Numbered from the stretch's first letter, positions 1 to 10,917 are shown. The stretch is 64,000 bases of DNA from Antarcticimicrobium sp040365005 (GCF_040365005.1 NZ_BAABWV010000017.1:72465-136464); one strand, 5' to 3'. Notes: a model not told the origin generated them from the letters alone. Program-made: numbers and translations.

Positions 1-627
1 ACAGCTGACGGCATGTTCCTGATTGTTCATGCGGCCTTCGGCGTTCTGACGATGCAAGGCATTGTTGAGGTTTGGCCGAAATTCTTCAACGTAGACCGCG
101 ACTGGGGTGGCGGTGAGATACTCAGCTATATCAAATGGGCAATGATCATCGGCGCCCTGACTGCGTGTTTCATGAAAAGCCGGAAGCCGATATTTCTCGG
201 GCTGGTCGGTCTGTTCCTTGTTTGCCTGCTCGACGACAGTCTTGGGCTGCACGAGCGCGGCACCTCGTGGCTGATCAACGATCTTGAGATTTACCGGTAC
301 TTCGGAACCAACCAGGCGGTGGTCGGCGAGCTTTTTTCCTGGGCCTTTCTGGGCATACCTGCGGTCGCAAGCCTGGGCGCAGGTTGGCGAATGTCGGATT
401 CCCGGGACAGGCGATTGGTTTTACCCGCGATACTGTTCTTCTCCGGGGTCGTGGTCTGCGCCGTCGTTATCGACGCAATACACAGCAGCCTCCCTGATCG
501 CTCATTGGCGGCCGGCCTCGTGGGCATGCTGGAAGAGGGCGGAGAAATGATCTTTCTCAGCCTGCTTCTGGCCTTTGCCTGGGGCCTGCTCCGGCGCGTT
601 GGCGACTTTCAGGAAGGGACGGCCTGA
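1..627 (+). CDS. Hypothetical multi-pass membrane protein, possibly cut at the window edge
   Basis: An ATG at base 13 gives 204 residues, but the frame is open to base 1, so the true start may lie outside the window. Several hydrophobic stretches suggest five or six membrane helices. Conserved-looking polar residues lie in or next to helices: DDSLGLHER near residue 75 and LEEGGEM near residue 179. Such paired acidic and histidine residues in a membrane protein hint at metal or proton binding, but I cannot name a family. It ends 36 bases before the convergent SDR gene. Function unknown. Confidence 0.6.
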   Translation, partial: TADGMFLIVHAAFGVLTMQGIVEVWPKFFNVDRDWGGGEILSYIKWAMIIGALTACFMKSRKPIFLGLVGLFLVCLLDDSLGLHERGTSWLINDLEIYRYFGTNQAVVGELFSWAFLGIPAVASLGAGWRMSDSRDRRLVLPAILFFSGVVVCAVVIDAIHSSLPDRSLAAGLVGMLEEGGEMIFLSLLLAFAWGLLRRVGDFQEGTA

Positions 628-663
628 CGGCCATCTTATCCGCGGATCGGCCTGTCAATACCG

Positions 664-1308
664 TCAGAACGGGTGCGCGCGCCCGTCCCAGGTCTCGAAA
701 CAGCCGGTGCGGTCCAGGTCGAGCGCCGCAAAGCGGTCGACCAGCCCATCGGCGGCCTGGTCCACGGTGATCTCGGCCGCCTCACCGCCCATGTCGGTCT
801 GCACCCAACCGGGGTGGTAGATGCCCACGGCGATCCCCTCGCCTTGCAGATCGACGGCGAGGTTGCGCCCGAGGTTCAGCACGGCGGCCTTGGAGGCGCG
901 GTAGATATAGCTGCCCCCCGGCGCCAGGCTCTGCGAGGCCATCTGCGACGAGATGATCGCGATCCTTGCCCCCTCCGCCGCCCGCAGGTTGGGCAGCAGC
1001 GCCTGGATCGCGAGGAACACGCCGGTGACGTTGACCGCAAAGCTCTGCGCCCACATCTCCGGCGGGTAGCCGTTTGCGAGCTTCTGCCCCTTGTCCAGGT
1101 AGACCCCGGCGTTGCACACCAGCAGGTCGACCGGCTGGCCGGCCAGCCGCGCCGCCATGGCCCGGTGCCCCGAAGGGTCGGTCACGTCGAGGGTGATCTC
1201 ACCGCTGGAGTCGCGGGCGGTGCCGCTGACCCGGTGGCCCTCGGCGCGGTAGCGGTCGGCCAGCGCGCGGCCAATGCCACGCCCGGCGCCTGTGATCAGC
1301 ACATGCAT
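664..1308 (-). CDS. SDR family NAD(P)-dependent oxidoreductase
   Basis: A 214-residue classical short-chain dehydrogenase. The cofactor motif TGAGRGIG is at the N-terminus, the NAG motif follows near residue 65, and the catalytic pair appears as YRASK with the serine upstream in IISSQ. Length is slightly short for the family (about 250), mainly in the C-terminal substrate loop. It is followed closely upstream on the same strand by a DUF1178 gene (gap of 4 bases), so the two are probably co-transcribed. The substrate cannot be predicted from sequence. Confidence 0.88.
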   Translation of the reverse strand: MHVLITGAGRGIGRALADRYRAEGHRVSGTARDSSGEITLDVTDPSGHRAMAARLAGQPVDLLVCNAGVYLDKGQKLANGYPPEMWAQSFAVNVTGVFLAIQALLPNLRAAEGARIAIISSQMASQSLAPGGSYIYRASKAAVLNLGRNLAVDLQGEGIAVGIYHPGWVQTDMGGEAAEITVDQAADGLVDRFAALDLDRTGCFETWDGRAHPF

Positions 1309-1312
1309 GGGG

Positions 1313-1777
1313 TCAGTTCGTCTTTCGGTTCGGGGTGAAGGGCAAGGGGGTGACCGGCACCCCCTCCTCGATCAGGGCGCGGGCCTCTTCGGGTTTGGCC
1401 TCGCCGTAGATCGGGCGCTCCGGCGCCTCGCCCTGGTGCATGGCGCGGGCCTCGGAGGCAAAATTCGGCCCCACGTAATCGGAGGTTTCCTCGACCTTGC
1501 GGCGCAGCTCGGCGATGGCCTGTTCGGCGGCGCTGGCGGGCTGGCTCAGGGGGCGCTCCGACGCTGCCACGGGCGTGGCCGCAGGTCCGGGCACGGTTTC
1601 CGCGGCCTTGCGTCCCGGGCGCACGCGCGGGGTCATCATCGCCTTTTCAACCTGGTCGCTGCCGCAGACGGCGCATTGCACCATCCCCGCCGCGGCCAGC
1701 TTGTCAAAGGCCTCGGCGGATTTGAACCAGCTGTCGAATCTGTGCCCCTCGGCACATTTCAAAGCGTATTGAATCAT
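1313..1777 (-). CDS. DUF1178 family protein
   Basis: The start is placed at the ATG giving MIQYALKC, the typical beginning of this family; a longer frame extends 23 codons upstream but is not family-like. The 154-residue product begins with a short zinc-ribbon-like segment: C8 in LKCAEGH and a CAVC pair near residue 35 that could bind metal. The rest is charged and low-complexity. The family is widespread in Alphaproteobacteria and its role is unknown. It precedes and probably shares a transcript with the SDR gene. Confidence 0.85.
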   Translation of the reverse strand: MIQYALKCAEGHRFDSWFKSAEAFDKLAAAGMVQCAVCGSDQVEKAMMTPRVRPGRKAAETVPGPAATPVAASERPLSQPASAAEQAIAELRRKVEETSDYVGPNFASEARAMHQGEAPERPIYGEAKPEEARALIEEGVPVTPLPFTPNRKTN

Positions 1778-1927
1778 GCTCGGCTCGCCATTGTAGGGTA
1801 TTTGTTTAAGTATCTCCCCTACCGGCAAGATCAAGTGGCGGGACACCGCGCGGCGCGGACTGTGGCCAAAACGTACCCGGTTTTTCGCGTCTCGGGGCGT
1901 TTGGACTGAACCGCTGTTCCGACCCGC

Positions 1928-2689
1928 TCAGCGCAGGGTCGCCCGCATCCGGGCGGCCAGCCCCGCGACCAGTTCGGGGTGGGGAATGTCGGCGTCGATG
2001 GACAGCCGGCGCAGGCCGAAATGCACATGCGCCATTTCCTGGTAATAACGGGTGTAGAGGTAATTGGTGCCGGCCCCGGCCACCGCCCCCAGCAGCGGCA
2101 CGCTTTGCGCGGCGAGTTTCTGGCCCATCGCGGTGGCCAGGCGGGGCGAGACGCTGGCGATCAGTTTCTGCAGCGTGGCGCCGGTCAGGGTGAGGCGCAG
2201 AGACAGGAACCCCAGGTCGGCGCCGTCGTCATGGGCCAGCGGACCGGCGGCGGCAAAGACGCGGATGCAATCGAACTGCACGTTCTCGGCGCCGGGGTCG
2301 AAACCGGCCCGCGCCGCGCCCCCCTGGATCGAGCGCAACAGCACCGTGGTGGTCGCCGGCAGTTCGACCAGCGCGCCCGGAAGCCCACCGAGCCCGCCCG
2401 CCGCGCCCAGCGCGGTGGTGGCGGCGGTGTCGATCCAGCCCGGTTGATCAGGGATCACGCCGCGACTGCCCTGGGCGGTGCGCATGGCCAGCGTCAGCGC
2501 CCGTTCAGTCGCCACCCCCAGCCCGCCGCGCAAGTCGGGCGGGAGCCGGTCCAGCAGCCCCTCGGCGCGCCCGCCCAGCGCGGTCAGCAGCCGCAGCCCC
2601 GGGCCACCGGCAGCGCGGTAGCGCGCGGCAAGCCGGTCCAGCTCGGCCTCGGCATCGACCGGGATCGCCTGGGTCACGTCATTGGGCAT
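1928..2689 (-). CDS. EcsC family protein
   Basis: A 253-residue protein matching the EcsC family in length and in its glycine/alanine-rich hydrophobic centre (AATTALGAAGGLGGLPGALVE) and the C-terminal GTNYLYTRYYQEMA region. EcsC was named from the Bacillus ecs ABC transporter operon, but members in Proteobacteria are usually stand-alone and of unclear function. No transporter genes adjoin it. It lies 54 bases downstream of the GNAT gene on the same strand. Confidence 0.8.
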   Translation of the reverse strand: MPNDVTQAIPVDAEAELDRLAARYRAAGGPGLRLLTALGGRAEGLLDRLPPDLRGGLGVATERALTLAMRTAQGSRGVIPDQPGWIDTAATTALGAAGGLGGLPGALVELPATTTVLLRSIQGGAARAGFDPGAENVQFDCIRVFAAAGPLAHDDGADLGFLSLRLTLTGATLQKLIASVSPRLATAMGQKLAAQSVPLLGAVAGAGTNYLYTRYYQEMAHVHFGLRRLSIDADIPHPELVAGLAARMRATLR

Positions 2690-2743
2690 GGGCTGTGGTC
2701 TCCCTCGTCCTGCAACACAAGATCGGCACGAAAGCGGCCGAAA

Positions 2744-3250
2744 TCAATCCCGCGCCGCGCTGTCCCCGGTCCAGCGGGTCACCGGCCCGCGCACCCCGGC
2801 CCAGGCCCCCGGCGCGAGGTCGCGGCCGAGAATCCGGTCGGGGTTGGTGGGCGGTGGCATCTCGACCCCGTCGAGGCGGCTGAAGCCGAAGCGGCTGTAA
2901 TACGGCGCATCGCCGACCAGCATCACCCGGGCCCAGCCTGCTGCGCGGGCCACGTCGAGCGCCTGGTTGATCAGCATCGCGCCCAGCCCCTCGCCCTGGT
3001 GGGTGGGGTGGACGGCGACCGGCCCCAGCAGCAACGCCGGCGCCGCGCCCACATGGACGGGCCAGAACCGGATCGCGCCCGCCACGGTGCCGTCGCTGTC
3101 GCGGGCGACCATCGACAGGCCCGCCACCGGGTCGACGCCGTCGCGCAGCCGGTACGACGACAGCGCCTCGCGCCCGGGCGCGAAACACAGGTCGTAGAGC
3201 GCCTCGACCTCCCACCAGTCGGCAGGGCATTCGGGTTGCAGTGCGATCAC
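2744..3250 (-). CDS. GNAT family N-acetyltransferase
   Basis: A 168-residue acetyltransferase. The acetyl-CoA binding motif A is visible as HQGEGLGAMLI around residue 85, preceded by LLGPVAVHP and followed by the WARVMLVGDAPYYSRFGF segment typical of the GNAT fold. The YYSRFGF stretch places it with the putative acetyltransferases related to YhbS. The acceptor substrate is unknown. It is divergent from the flavin reductase gene, with about 80 bases between the starts. Confidence 0.87.
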   Translation of the reverse strand: MIALQPECPADWWEVEALYDLCFAPGREALSSYRLRDGVDPVAGLSMVARDSDGTVAGAIRFWPVHVGAAPALLLGPVAVHPTHQGEGLGAMLINQALDVARAAGWARVMLVGDAPYYSRFGFSRLDGVEMPPPTNPDRILGRDLAPGAWAGVRGPVTRWTGDSAARD

Positions 3251-3329
3251 CTGTTCGCGCGCCTCTCATTCCAAGGTGGCATTCGCCCTAGCACGACGTT
3301 ACCCCTTGGGCAAACAACTGGAGTCTGCG

Positions 3330-3935
3330 ATGTTCTACCGCCCCGAGGACGGCCACGGGTTGCCGCACAACCCATTCAACGCGATCATCACGCCGCGCCC
3401 GATCGGCTGGATCTCGACCAGGGACGGCAACGGGGTGAACAACCTTGCGCCCTATTCCTTTTTCAACGGCGTGGCCTATTTCCCGCCGCAGGTGATGTTC
3501 GCCAGCACCGGGCAGAAGCCCGACCAGGACAACACCAAGGACAGCGTCGCCAATATCCGCGAAACCGGCGTGTTCTGCGTGAACGTGGCCGAATACGCCA
3601 AGCGCGAGGCGCTCAACGCCACATCGGCCGGCTTGGCGAAAGAGGTGGACGAGTTTGCCCATGCCGGGCTGACGGCGGCGGAGTGCTCGGAAATCGCCTG
3701 CGCCCGCATCGCCGATGCGCCCGCCGCGCTGGAATGCCGGATGACGCAGATCGTGCCGCTGGAGGGGCAGAACAACGTGCTGGTGCTGGCCGAGGTGGTC
3801 GGCGTGCACATGCGCGACGACTGCATCCGCGACGGCCGGTTCGACGTGCGCGCGTTCCAGCCGCTGGCACGGCTGGGGTACCGCGACTACAGCCATGTGA
3901 CCGAGGTGTTCGAGATGACCCGCCCGGACGACTGA
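3330..3935 (+). CDS. Flavin reductase family protein (FMN-binding split barrel)
   Basis: The start chosen is the ATG at 3330 (MFYRPEDGHG); an in-frame ATG further upstream adds 18 non-family residues. The 201-residue product shows the family core: PRPIGWIST, NLAPYSFFNGV and PPQVMFAS in the first 70 residues, which form the FMN-binding barrel. Members reduce FMN with NAD(P)H or act as flavoprotein oxidoreductases. It stands alone between a divergent GNAT gene and a convergent AEC transporter. A specific partner oxygenase is not identifiable. Confidence 0.85.
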   Translation: MFYRPEDGHGLPHNPFNAIITPRPIGWISTRDGNGVNNLAPYSFFNGVAYFPPQVMFASTGQKPDQDNTKDSVANIRETGVFCVNVAEYAKREALNATSAGLAKEVDEFAHAGLTAAECSEIACARIADAPAALECRMTQIVPLEGQNNVLVLAEVVGVHMRDDCIRDGRFDVRAFQPLARLGYRDYSHVTEVFEMTRPDD

Positions 3936-3962
3936 GACGGAGGGCAGCCTTGGTTCGGGGAG

Positions 3963-4072
3963 ATCCCGGGTCGAGCCCGGGATGACAGCGTTTGTGCCTT
4001 GCGCATCCTGTCACCCCGGCCGCAGAGCCGGGGTCTCAAAGGTTCGGAGTGATCCCGGATCAGGTCCGGGAT
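3963..4072. repeat. Cluster of three extragenic GC-rich palindromes
   Basis: Three hairpins sit between two convergent genes. The first (3963-3983) has arms ATCCCGGG and its complement around TCGA. The second (4014-4033) pairs CCCCGGC with GCCGGGG. The third (4052-4072) pairs ATCCCGGA with TCCGGGAT. The first and third are near copies of one unit followed by GATGACA, so this is a dispersed repeat family. They may also end transcription from both sides, but no T-tract follows. Confidence 0.75.
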
Positions 4073-4109
4073 GACATCCCTGGCGGTTGGCGCGCGACGG
4101 GCCTGCGCC

Positions 4110-5021
4110 TCAGAACAGCAGTTCGGCCACGGTGATCCAGACCGGCAGCGTGGCGGCGCTGAGCAGGGTGGATTGGGCGATCAGCGTCGCCACCAGCTCT
4201 CGGTTGGCGCCGAAGCCCGCCGCCAGCACATGCGCCGCCGAGGCGGTGGGCAGCGCCGCGAAGAGCATCAGCACCGCCACCAGCGGACCCGAGGCGCCGG
4301 AGATCAGCGCCACCGCGCAGACCAGCGCCGGCAGCAGCACCAGCTTGGTACCGGTGAGCATCGCGCTGAACCGGTCGAGCCGCGCCAGCGCGCCCCAGTT
4401 CATCGTCGCGCCGATGGAAATCAGCGCCACCGGGATCGCCGCCTGTGACAGCATCGTCAGCGGTTCCAGCACCGGCGCCGGCAGGCTGCGGCCCGACAGC
4501 CCGACCAGGACCCCCGCCACGCTGGCCAGCAGGAAGGGGTTGAGCGCCACCTTGGCCGCCGTCGCCTTCAACCCCAGCGCATTGCCGCGCGACAGCGCCG
4601 AGACCGCGAAGAGATTGGCCACCGGCACCGCCATGCCCACCGTCACCGCCAGCAGACCCACGTCGGCGCGGCTGAGCGTGTGCACGGCAACGAAGCCCAG
4701 CGCGGTGTTGAACCGCCAGGCGGTCTGCCAGCAGCCGGCGAAATCAAGGAAGCGTTGCGGCCCGAAACGCCGGGCCAGCGCGCCGGCCAGAAGCCCCGAC
4801 AGCAGGATCGCCCAGACCAGCGGCGCGATGGCGATGACCTGCGCCGGCGCGATCGGTCGACCCGAGGCGGCCACGAAGAGCAGCGCGGGAAACAGGATCT
4901 CGAAGTTCAGCCGGTCAAGCCCCTGCCAGGCATTGGCCGACAGCCGGTTGCGCAGCAGGCCGCCGAGGCCCACCAGCAGGAACGAGGGCATCAGCCCCAG
5001 AAGGATGGTGAGAAAGACCAA
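4110..5021 (-). CDS. AEC family transporter
   Basis: A 303-residue protein with about ten hydrophobic segments and the layout of the auxin efflux carrier (AEC) family, whose bacterial members move small organic acids such as malate or malonate. Typical features are the N-terminal LLGLMPSFLLVGLGGLL helix and the inverted second half with LPALVCAVALISGASGP. The substrate is not predictable. It lies in the same direction as the SulP gene, 86 bases downstream of that gene's stop, and could be read through from it. Confidence 0.85.
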   Translation of the reverse strand: MVFLTILLGLMPSFLLVGLGGLLRNRLSANAWQGLDRLNFEILFPALLFVAASGRPIAPAQVIAIAPLVWAILLSGLLAGALARRFGPQRFLDFAGCWQTAWRFNTALGFVAVHTLSRADVGLLAVTVGMAVPVANLFAVSALSRGNALGLKATAAKVALNPFLLASVAGVLVGLSGRSLPAPVLEPLTMLSQAAIPVALISIGATMNWGALARLDRFSAMLTGTKLVLLPALVCAVALISGASGPLVAVLMLFAALPTASAAHVLAAGFGANRELVATLIAQSTLLSAATLPVWITVAELLF

Positions 5022-5107
5022 GGTGATGCTCCGCCCGCGGGTGTGACCGCGGGCGTTGTGGAACGGCTGCGGGCCGGAGGCAAGCCCCCGGCGGGCATGG
5101 ATTGCCC

Positions 5108-6736
5108 TCAGTGCCCGCCGAGAATGCCGGTCTTGACCGAGTAGTTTACCGCCAGCGCGTAATCGGGGTCATCGTCGCTGTCGACCATCAGGTGACCGGC
5201 CTTGGTCAACAGGCGGTGACAATCGCGGCTGAGGTGGCGCAGTTGCATCCGCTTGCCCTCGGCCTCGTATTTCGCGGCCACTGCCTCGATCGCCTGCAGG
5301 GCGGATTGATCGACCACGCGGCTGTCGGCGAAATCGACGATCACCGCCGCGGGGTCGGCCTTGGGGTTGAACATCTCGGCAAAGCCCTCGGCCGAGCCGA
5401 AGAACAGCGGCCCCTGCACCTGGTAGACCTTGGCGCCCTCGGGGGTGAGGTAGGTCTTGGCATGGATACGCCGCGCGTTGTTCCAGGCATAGGCCAGCGC
5501 CGAGACGATCACCCCGACCACCACGGCGACCGCCAGATCCTCCATCACCGTGACCACGGTGACCAGCAGGATCACGAAGGCATCGGTCAGCGGCACCTTG
5601 CGCAGGATGGTCAGCGAGTTCCAGGCAAAGGTGCCGATCACCACCATGAACATCACCCCGACCAGCGCGGCCAGCGGGATCTGTTCGATCAGCGGCGATG
5701 CGAACAGGATGAAGATCAGAAGGAACAGCGCGGCGGCGATGCCGGCGACGCGGGTGCGGCCACCCGATTTCACGTTGATCATCGACTGGCCGATCATGGC
5801 ACAGCCGCCCATGCCGCCGAAGAAGCCGGTGACGGTATTGGCCATGCCCTGGGCGATGCATTCCTGGCTGGCGCCACCGCGCTTGCCGGTCATCTCGCCC
5901 ACGAGGTTGAGGGTCAGCAGGCTTTCGATCAGCCCGATCGCCGCAAGGATCACCGAGTAGGGCAAGATGATTTTCAGCGTGTCCCATGTCAGTGGCACGG
6001 CGGGGATGTGAAAGGCCGGAAGCCCGCCCTCGATCGAGGCCAGGTCGCCGACCCGCGGCACCTCGAGCCCGAGGCCGATCACCAGCGCGGCGACCACCAC
6101 GATGCCGGCCAGCGGCGCGGGGATGATGCGGGTGACGCGCGGCATCACCCAGACCACCGCCATGGTCAACGCCACCAACCCCAGCATGGTATAGAGCGGC
6201 ATCCCGGTCAGCCATTCGCCGCCGGACATGCCGTGGCCGGTGTTCTCCATGCTGCCGGGCACCTTGAACTGGCCCATCTGCGCCAGGAAGATCACGATCG
6301 CCAGCCCGTTGACGAAGCCCAGCATCACCGGGTGCGGCACCAGCCGGATGAACTTGCCCCATTGCATCACGCCGGCGACGATCTGGATCAGCCCCATCAG
6401 CACCACGGTGGCAAAGAGGTACTCGACCCCGTGCTGGGCCACCAGCGCCACCATGACCACCGCCAGCGCACCGGTGGCGCCCGAGATCATGCCGGGTCGG
6501 CCGCCGATCAACGCGGTGATCAGGCCGACGAGAAAGGCGGCATAGAGGCCGACCAGCGGGTGCACCCCGGCGACGAAGGCAAAGGCCACCGCCTCGGGCA
6601 CCAGCGCCAGCGCCACGGTCAGGCCGGACAGAAGCTCGATCCGCAAGCGGCCCATGGTCAGCCCCTCGTCGGGCATCCAGCGCAGGTCGGGAATGGCGAG
6701 ACGATTGGCGAAGGAGGCCAGAATGGCGCGTTTCAT
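5108..6736 (-). CDS. SulP family inorganic anion transporter with STAS domain
   Basis: A 542-residue transporter. The start is set at MKRAILASF; an upstream in-frame start adds 34 atypical residues. About the first 400 residues hold the membrane domain, with the family's VALALVPEAVAFAFVAGV signature near the start. The C-terminal 130 residues form a STAS domain with VIVDFADSRVVDQSALQAIE. SulP proteins carry sulfate, bicarbonate or other anions, often with sodium or protons. The ion cannot be fixed here. The gene is divergent from mtnP. Confidence 0.9.
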   Translation of the reverse strand: MKRAILASFANRLAIPDLRWMPDEGLTMGRLRIELLSGLTVALALVPEAVAFAFVAGVHPLVGLYAAFLVGLITALIGGRPGMISGATGALAVVMVALVAQHGVEYLFATVVLMGLIQIVAGVMQWGKFIRLVPHPVMLGFVNGLAIVIFLAQMGQFKVPGSMENTGHGMSGGEWLTGMPLYTMLGLVALTMAVVWVMPRVTRIIPAPLAGIVVVAALVIGLGLEVPRVGDLASIEGGLPAFHIPAVPLTWDTLKIILPYSVILAAIGLIESLLTLNLVGEMTGKRGGASQECIAQGMANTVTGFFGGMGGCAMIGQSMINVKSGGRTRVAGIAAALFLLIFILFASPLIEQIPLAALVGVMFMVVIGTFAWNSLTILRKVPLTDAFVILLVTVVTVMEDLAVAVVVGVIVSALAYAWNNARRIHAKTYLTPEGAKVYQVQGPLFFGSAEGFAEMFNPKADPAAVIVDFADSRVVDQSALQAIEAVAAKYEAEGKRMQLRHLSRDCHRLLTKAGHLMVDSDDDPDYALAVNYSVKTGILGGH

Positions 6737-7078
6737 GTATGGGTCCTGTGGTGATGTGTTCGCTGCGATGCGGCGTTTACCGGGTTCTGCCCCGGATGCC
6801 AATGTGCAAGGCAAAAGCCCGCTCTGCGCGACCGTCATAGCGGACCGGGCGCGAAATGCACGGATTTCCTGCGTCTGCCGCCGGGTTTTCCTGGGGTCTG
6901 CGCGCCGGGTGGGGCACCTGGTCGGGGGGAGGCGGCGCCCCCTTCAGCCCCCGATTGATGCCATTGCGTGCAATGCGCGCGACAAAGGCGCCCCTCGCCC
7001 GGCCGCCCGGCCCCGTCCGGTTGCATCCCGGCGCGCCGTGGCTAAGCTCCGCCCCAGCAGACAGATGGGGCAGGCAGC
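6737..7078. other. Divergent intergenic region between SulP transporter and mtnP
   Basis: About 340 bases separate the two divergent starts. The stretch is very GC-rich, with C/G runs near 6925-6960. Open frames crossing it are low-complexity and lack family features. It should hold promoters for both genes; I could not pick out convincing -35/-10 pairs. A purine-rich GGGGCAGGCAGC just before 7079 is a plausible ribosome binding site for mtnP. Confidence 0.5.
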
Positions 7079-7957
<879 letters not shown>

Positions 7958-8035
7958 GGGCCACCGCGCGCTTGCAGCCCGTCTCGGGGCCCTCTAATTT
8001 GCCTCGTCCCTTGTAGCCCCCGAAGGCGTGTCGCG

Positions 8036-8665
8036 ATGTCTTTCGATCTCTGGCTGGCCTTTGTCGCCGCCTCCACCGTGTTGTTGCTGATCCCCGGCCC
8101 CACCATCCTGCTGGTGCTGAGTTATGCGCTGAGCAAGGGGCGCAGCGTGGCGCTGGCCAGCGCGGCGGGCGTGGCGCTGGGGGATCTGACGGCAATGACC
8201 GCCTCGCTGGCCGGGCTAGGGGCGCTGGTGATGACCTCGGCGATGCTGTTTTCGGTGCTGAAGTAGGTGGGGGCCGCCTACCTGCTGTGGATGGGCTACA
8301 AGCTGCTGCGCAGCGCGCCCGCCTCGGGCATGCAGGCGATGGTGCGGCAGAGCGACATCACCGCGCGCGGGGTGTTCGGCCATGCGGCCGCGGTGACCGC
8401 GCTGAACCCGAAATCCATCGCCTTCTTCATCGCCTTCGTGCCGCAGTTCCTGCGCCCCGAGCAGCCGCTGGTCCCGCAGTTCGGCATCCTGATCGCCACC
8501 TTCGTGGCTCTGGCAGCACTGAATGCGCTGGCCTATGCGCTGCTGGCCGACCGGTTGCGGAGCTGGATCGGACGACCGCGGGTGATCACCGGGCTGACCC
8601 GCACCGGCGGGCTGACGCTGATGGGAATGGGTGTGGCCACGGCAGTGCTGCGGCGTCCGGTATGA
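8036..8665 (+). pseudogene. LysE/RhtB family amino-acid exporter interrupted by an in-frame amber codon
   Basis: The frame reads as one LysE-family exporter of about 209 residues except for TAG at 8264-8266. Before it is the family N-terminus with LLIPGPTILLVLSYALSKG; after it, in the same frame, VGAAYLLWMGYKLL and the ALNPKSIAFFIAFVPQF segment continue without loss. In this family the residue between LK and VGAAYL is commonly tryptophan, so TGG to TAG is the simple explanation. The gene is either freshly inactivated, suppressed, or carries a sequencing error. Confidence 0.85.
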
Positions 8666-8693
8666 GGCCGGGCGACGCCCCGGTGGCGCGGGG

Positions 8694-8867
8694 CTAACCT
8701 TTGCCGTTCTCTTTCATGAACTCGCGGATGAAGCGGCGGATCTCGCGCGCGGCGCTGGTGTCCATCTCCTTGCAGAGTTCGACAAAGGCGTCGCGGTCGT
8801 GCTTGTCCAGGCGCAGGACAAGCTGGCTGTTCTTCTTGCCGGACGGCTTGGTTTGTTTCGTTGACAC
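8694..8867 (-). CDS. Small ribbon-helix-helix-like protein
   Basis: A 57-residue basic protein starting at GTG 8867 (MSTKQTKPSGKK), with GGCGGA upstream; a GTG at 8909 would add 14 residues but has no visible ribosome binding site. The pattern of a short strand (SQLVLRLDKHD), helix (RDAFVELCKEM) and second helix (AAREIRRFIREFMKE) fits a ribbon-helix-helix DNA-binding fold. No toxin gene adjoins it. A 13-base palindrome lies just upstream, which fits an autoregulated repressor. Function is inferred from fold pattern only. Confidence 0.6.
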   Translation of the reverse strand: MSTKQTKPSGKKNSQLVLRLDKHDRDAFVELCKEMDTSAAREIRRFIREFMKENGKG

Positions 8868-8912
8868 GTGCGTTCCGCCCTGCCGGCCCCGGACATCCGT
8901 ATATCCCACGCA

Positions 8913-8925
8913 TATACATTGTATA
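8913..8925. promoter_or_regulatory. Perfect palindrome TATACATTGTATA, candidate operator
   Basis: TATACA and TGTATA flank a single T. The site is AT-rich within a GC-rich chromosome and sits in the divergent region between the small RHH-like gene (start 8867) and apt (start 9042). Its location and symmetry suit binding by a dimeric regulator, possibly the RHH protein itself. The site could also be part of a promoter. Confidence 0.5.
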
Positions 8926-9041
8926 GGGCTTGTCGATATCCCACCGACGTAACATCAAAACCCGGGGAAAGGCAAACGAACCTTGCAAGCGCCGGCCGCA
9001 TCGGCCACACCCGCTGCGTCGACCACAGCCGGAGCCACCCG

Positions 9042-9581
9042 ATGTCCAAACCCGCATCCGTCAAGGATTACATCCGCACCATCGTGGATTTCCCGCACGA
9101 GGGGATCATGTTCCGCGATGTCACCACGCTGTTCGCCGATCCGCGCGGGTTCCGCATGGCGATCGACCAGATGCTGCACCCCTACGCGGGCGAGCGCATC
9201 GACAAGGTCGTCGGGCTCGAGGCGCGCGGCTTCATCCTGGGCGGGGCGATCGCGCACCAGCTCAGCGTCGGTTTCGTGCCGATCCGCAAGAAGGGCAAAT
9301 TGCCCGGCACCACCATCAGCCAAGAGTACAAGCTGGAGTACGGCGAGGCCATCGTCGAGATCCATGACGACGCCATCGCGCCGGGGGAAAAGATCCTGGT
9401 GGTCGATGACCTGCTGGCCACCGGCGGCACCTGCGCGGCGGGCATCAACCTGATCGAGCGGCTGGGCGGCGAAATCGTCAGCTGCGCCTTTGTCATCGAC
9501 CTACCCGACCTGGGCGGACGCAAGGTGCTGGAGGGGCTGGGCATGGACGTCCATGCCCTGTGCGCCTTCGAGGGCCTCTGA
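9042..9581 (+). CDS. apt: Adenine phosphoribosyltransferase
   Basis: A 179-residue type I phosphoribosyltransferase that converts adenine and PRPP to AMP. The start is the ATG giving MSKPASVKDYIRT; the longer open frame has no homology. Signatures include FPHEGIMFRDVT, GLEARGFILGGAIAH and the PRPP-binding loop VVDDLLATGGT near residue 125. Length matches the usual 170-185. It consumes the adenine released by MtnP and by other purine salvage reactions. Confidence 0.95.
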   Translation: MSKPASVKDYIRTIVDFPHEGIMFRDVTTLFADPRGFRMAIDQMLHPYAGERIDKVVGLEARGFILGGAIAHQLSVGFVPIRKKGKLPGTTISQEYKLEYGEAIVEIHDDAIAPGEKILVVDDLLATGGTCAAGINLIERLGGEIVSCAFVIDLPDLGGRKVLEGLGMDVHALCAFEGL

Positions 9582-9609
9582 TCCGGCCAGCCTCCACCCC
9601 ACTTGCACG

Positions 9610-9637
9610 AAAAAGGGCGGCCCGCGCGGGGCCGCCC
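9610..9637 (-). terminator. Rho-independent terminator of the acyl-CoA dehydrogenase gene
   Basis: On the minus strand a perfect 9-bp stem (GGGCGGCCC paired with GGGCCGCCC, 9615-9637) is followed by TTTTT (9610-9614). It lies 45 bases after the stop of the minus-strand acyl-CoA dehydrogenase. In the plus direction the T-tract is absent, so it should not efficiently stop apt transcripts. Confidence 0.8.
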
Positions 9638-9681
9638 GAAATGTCAGGACCGGTTTGTCACGCCGACCGGGGCGCTGCCCC

Positions 9682-10917
<1,236 letters not shown>

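Noticed and set aside
9610..9637. Terminator for apt
   Set aside because: The T-tract lies on the minus strand side only, so the hairpin fits the acyl-CoA dehydrogenase gene instead.
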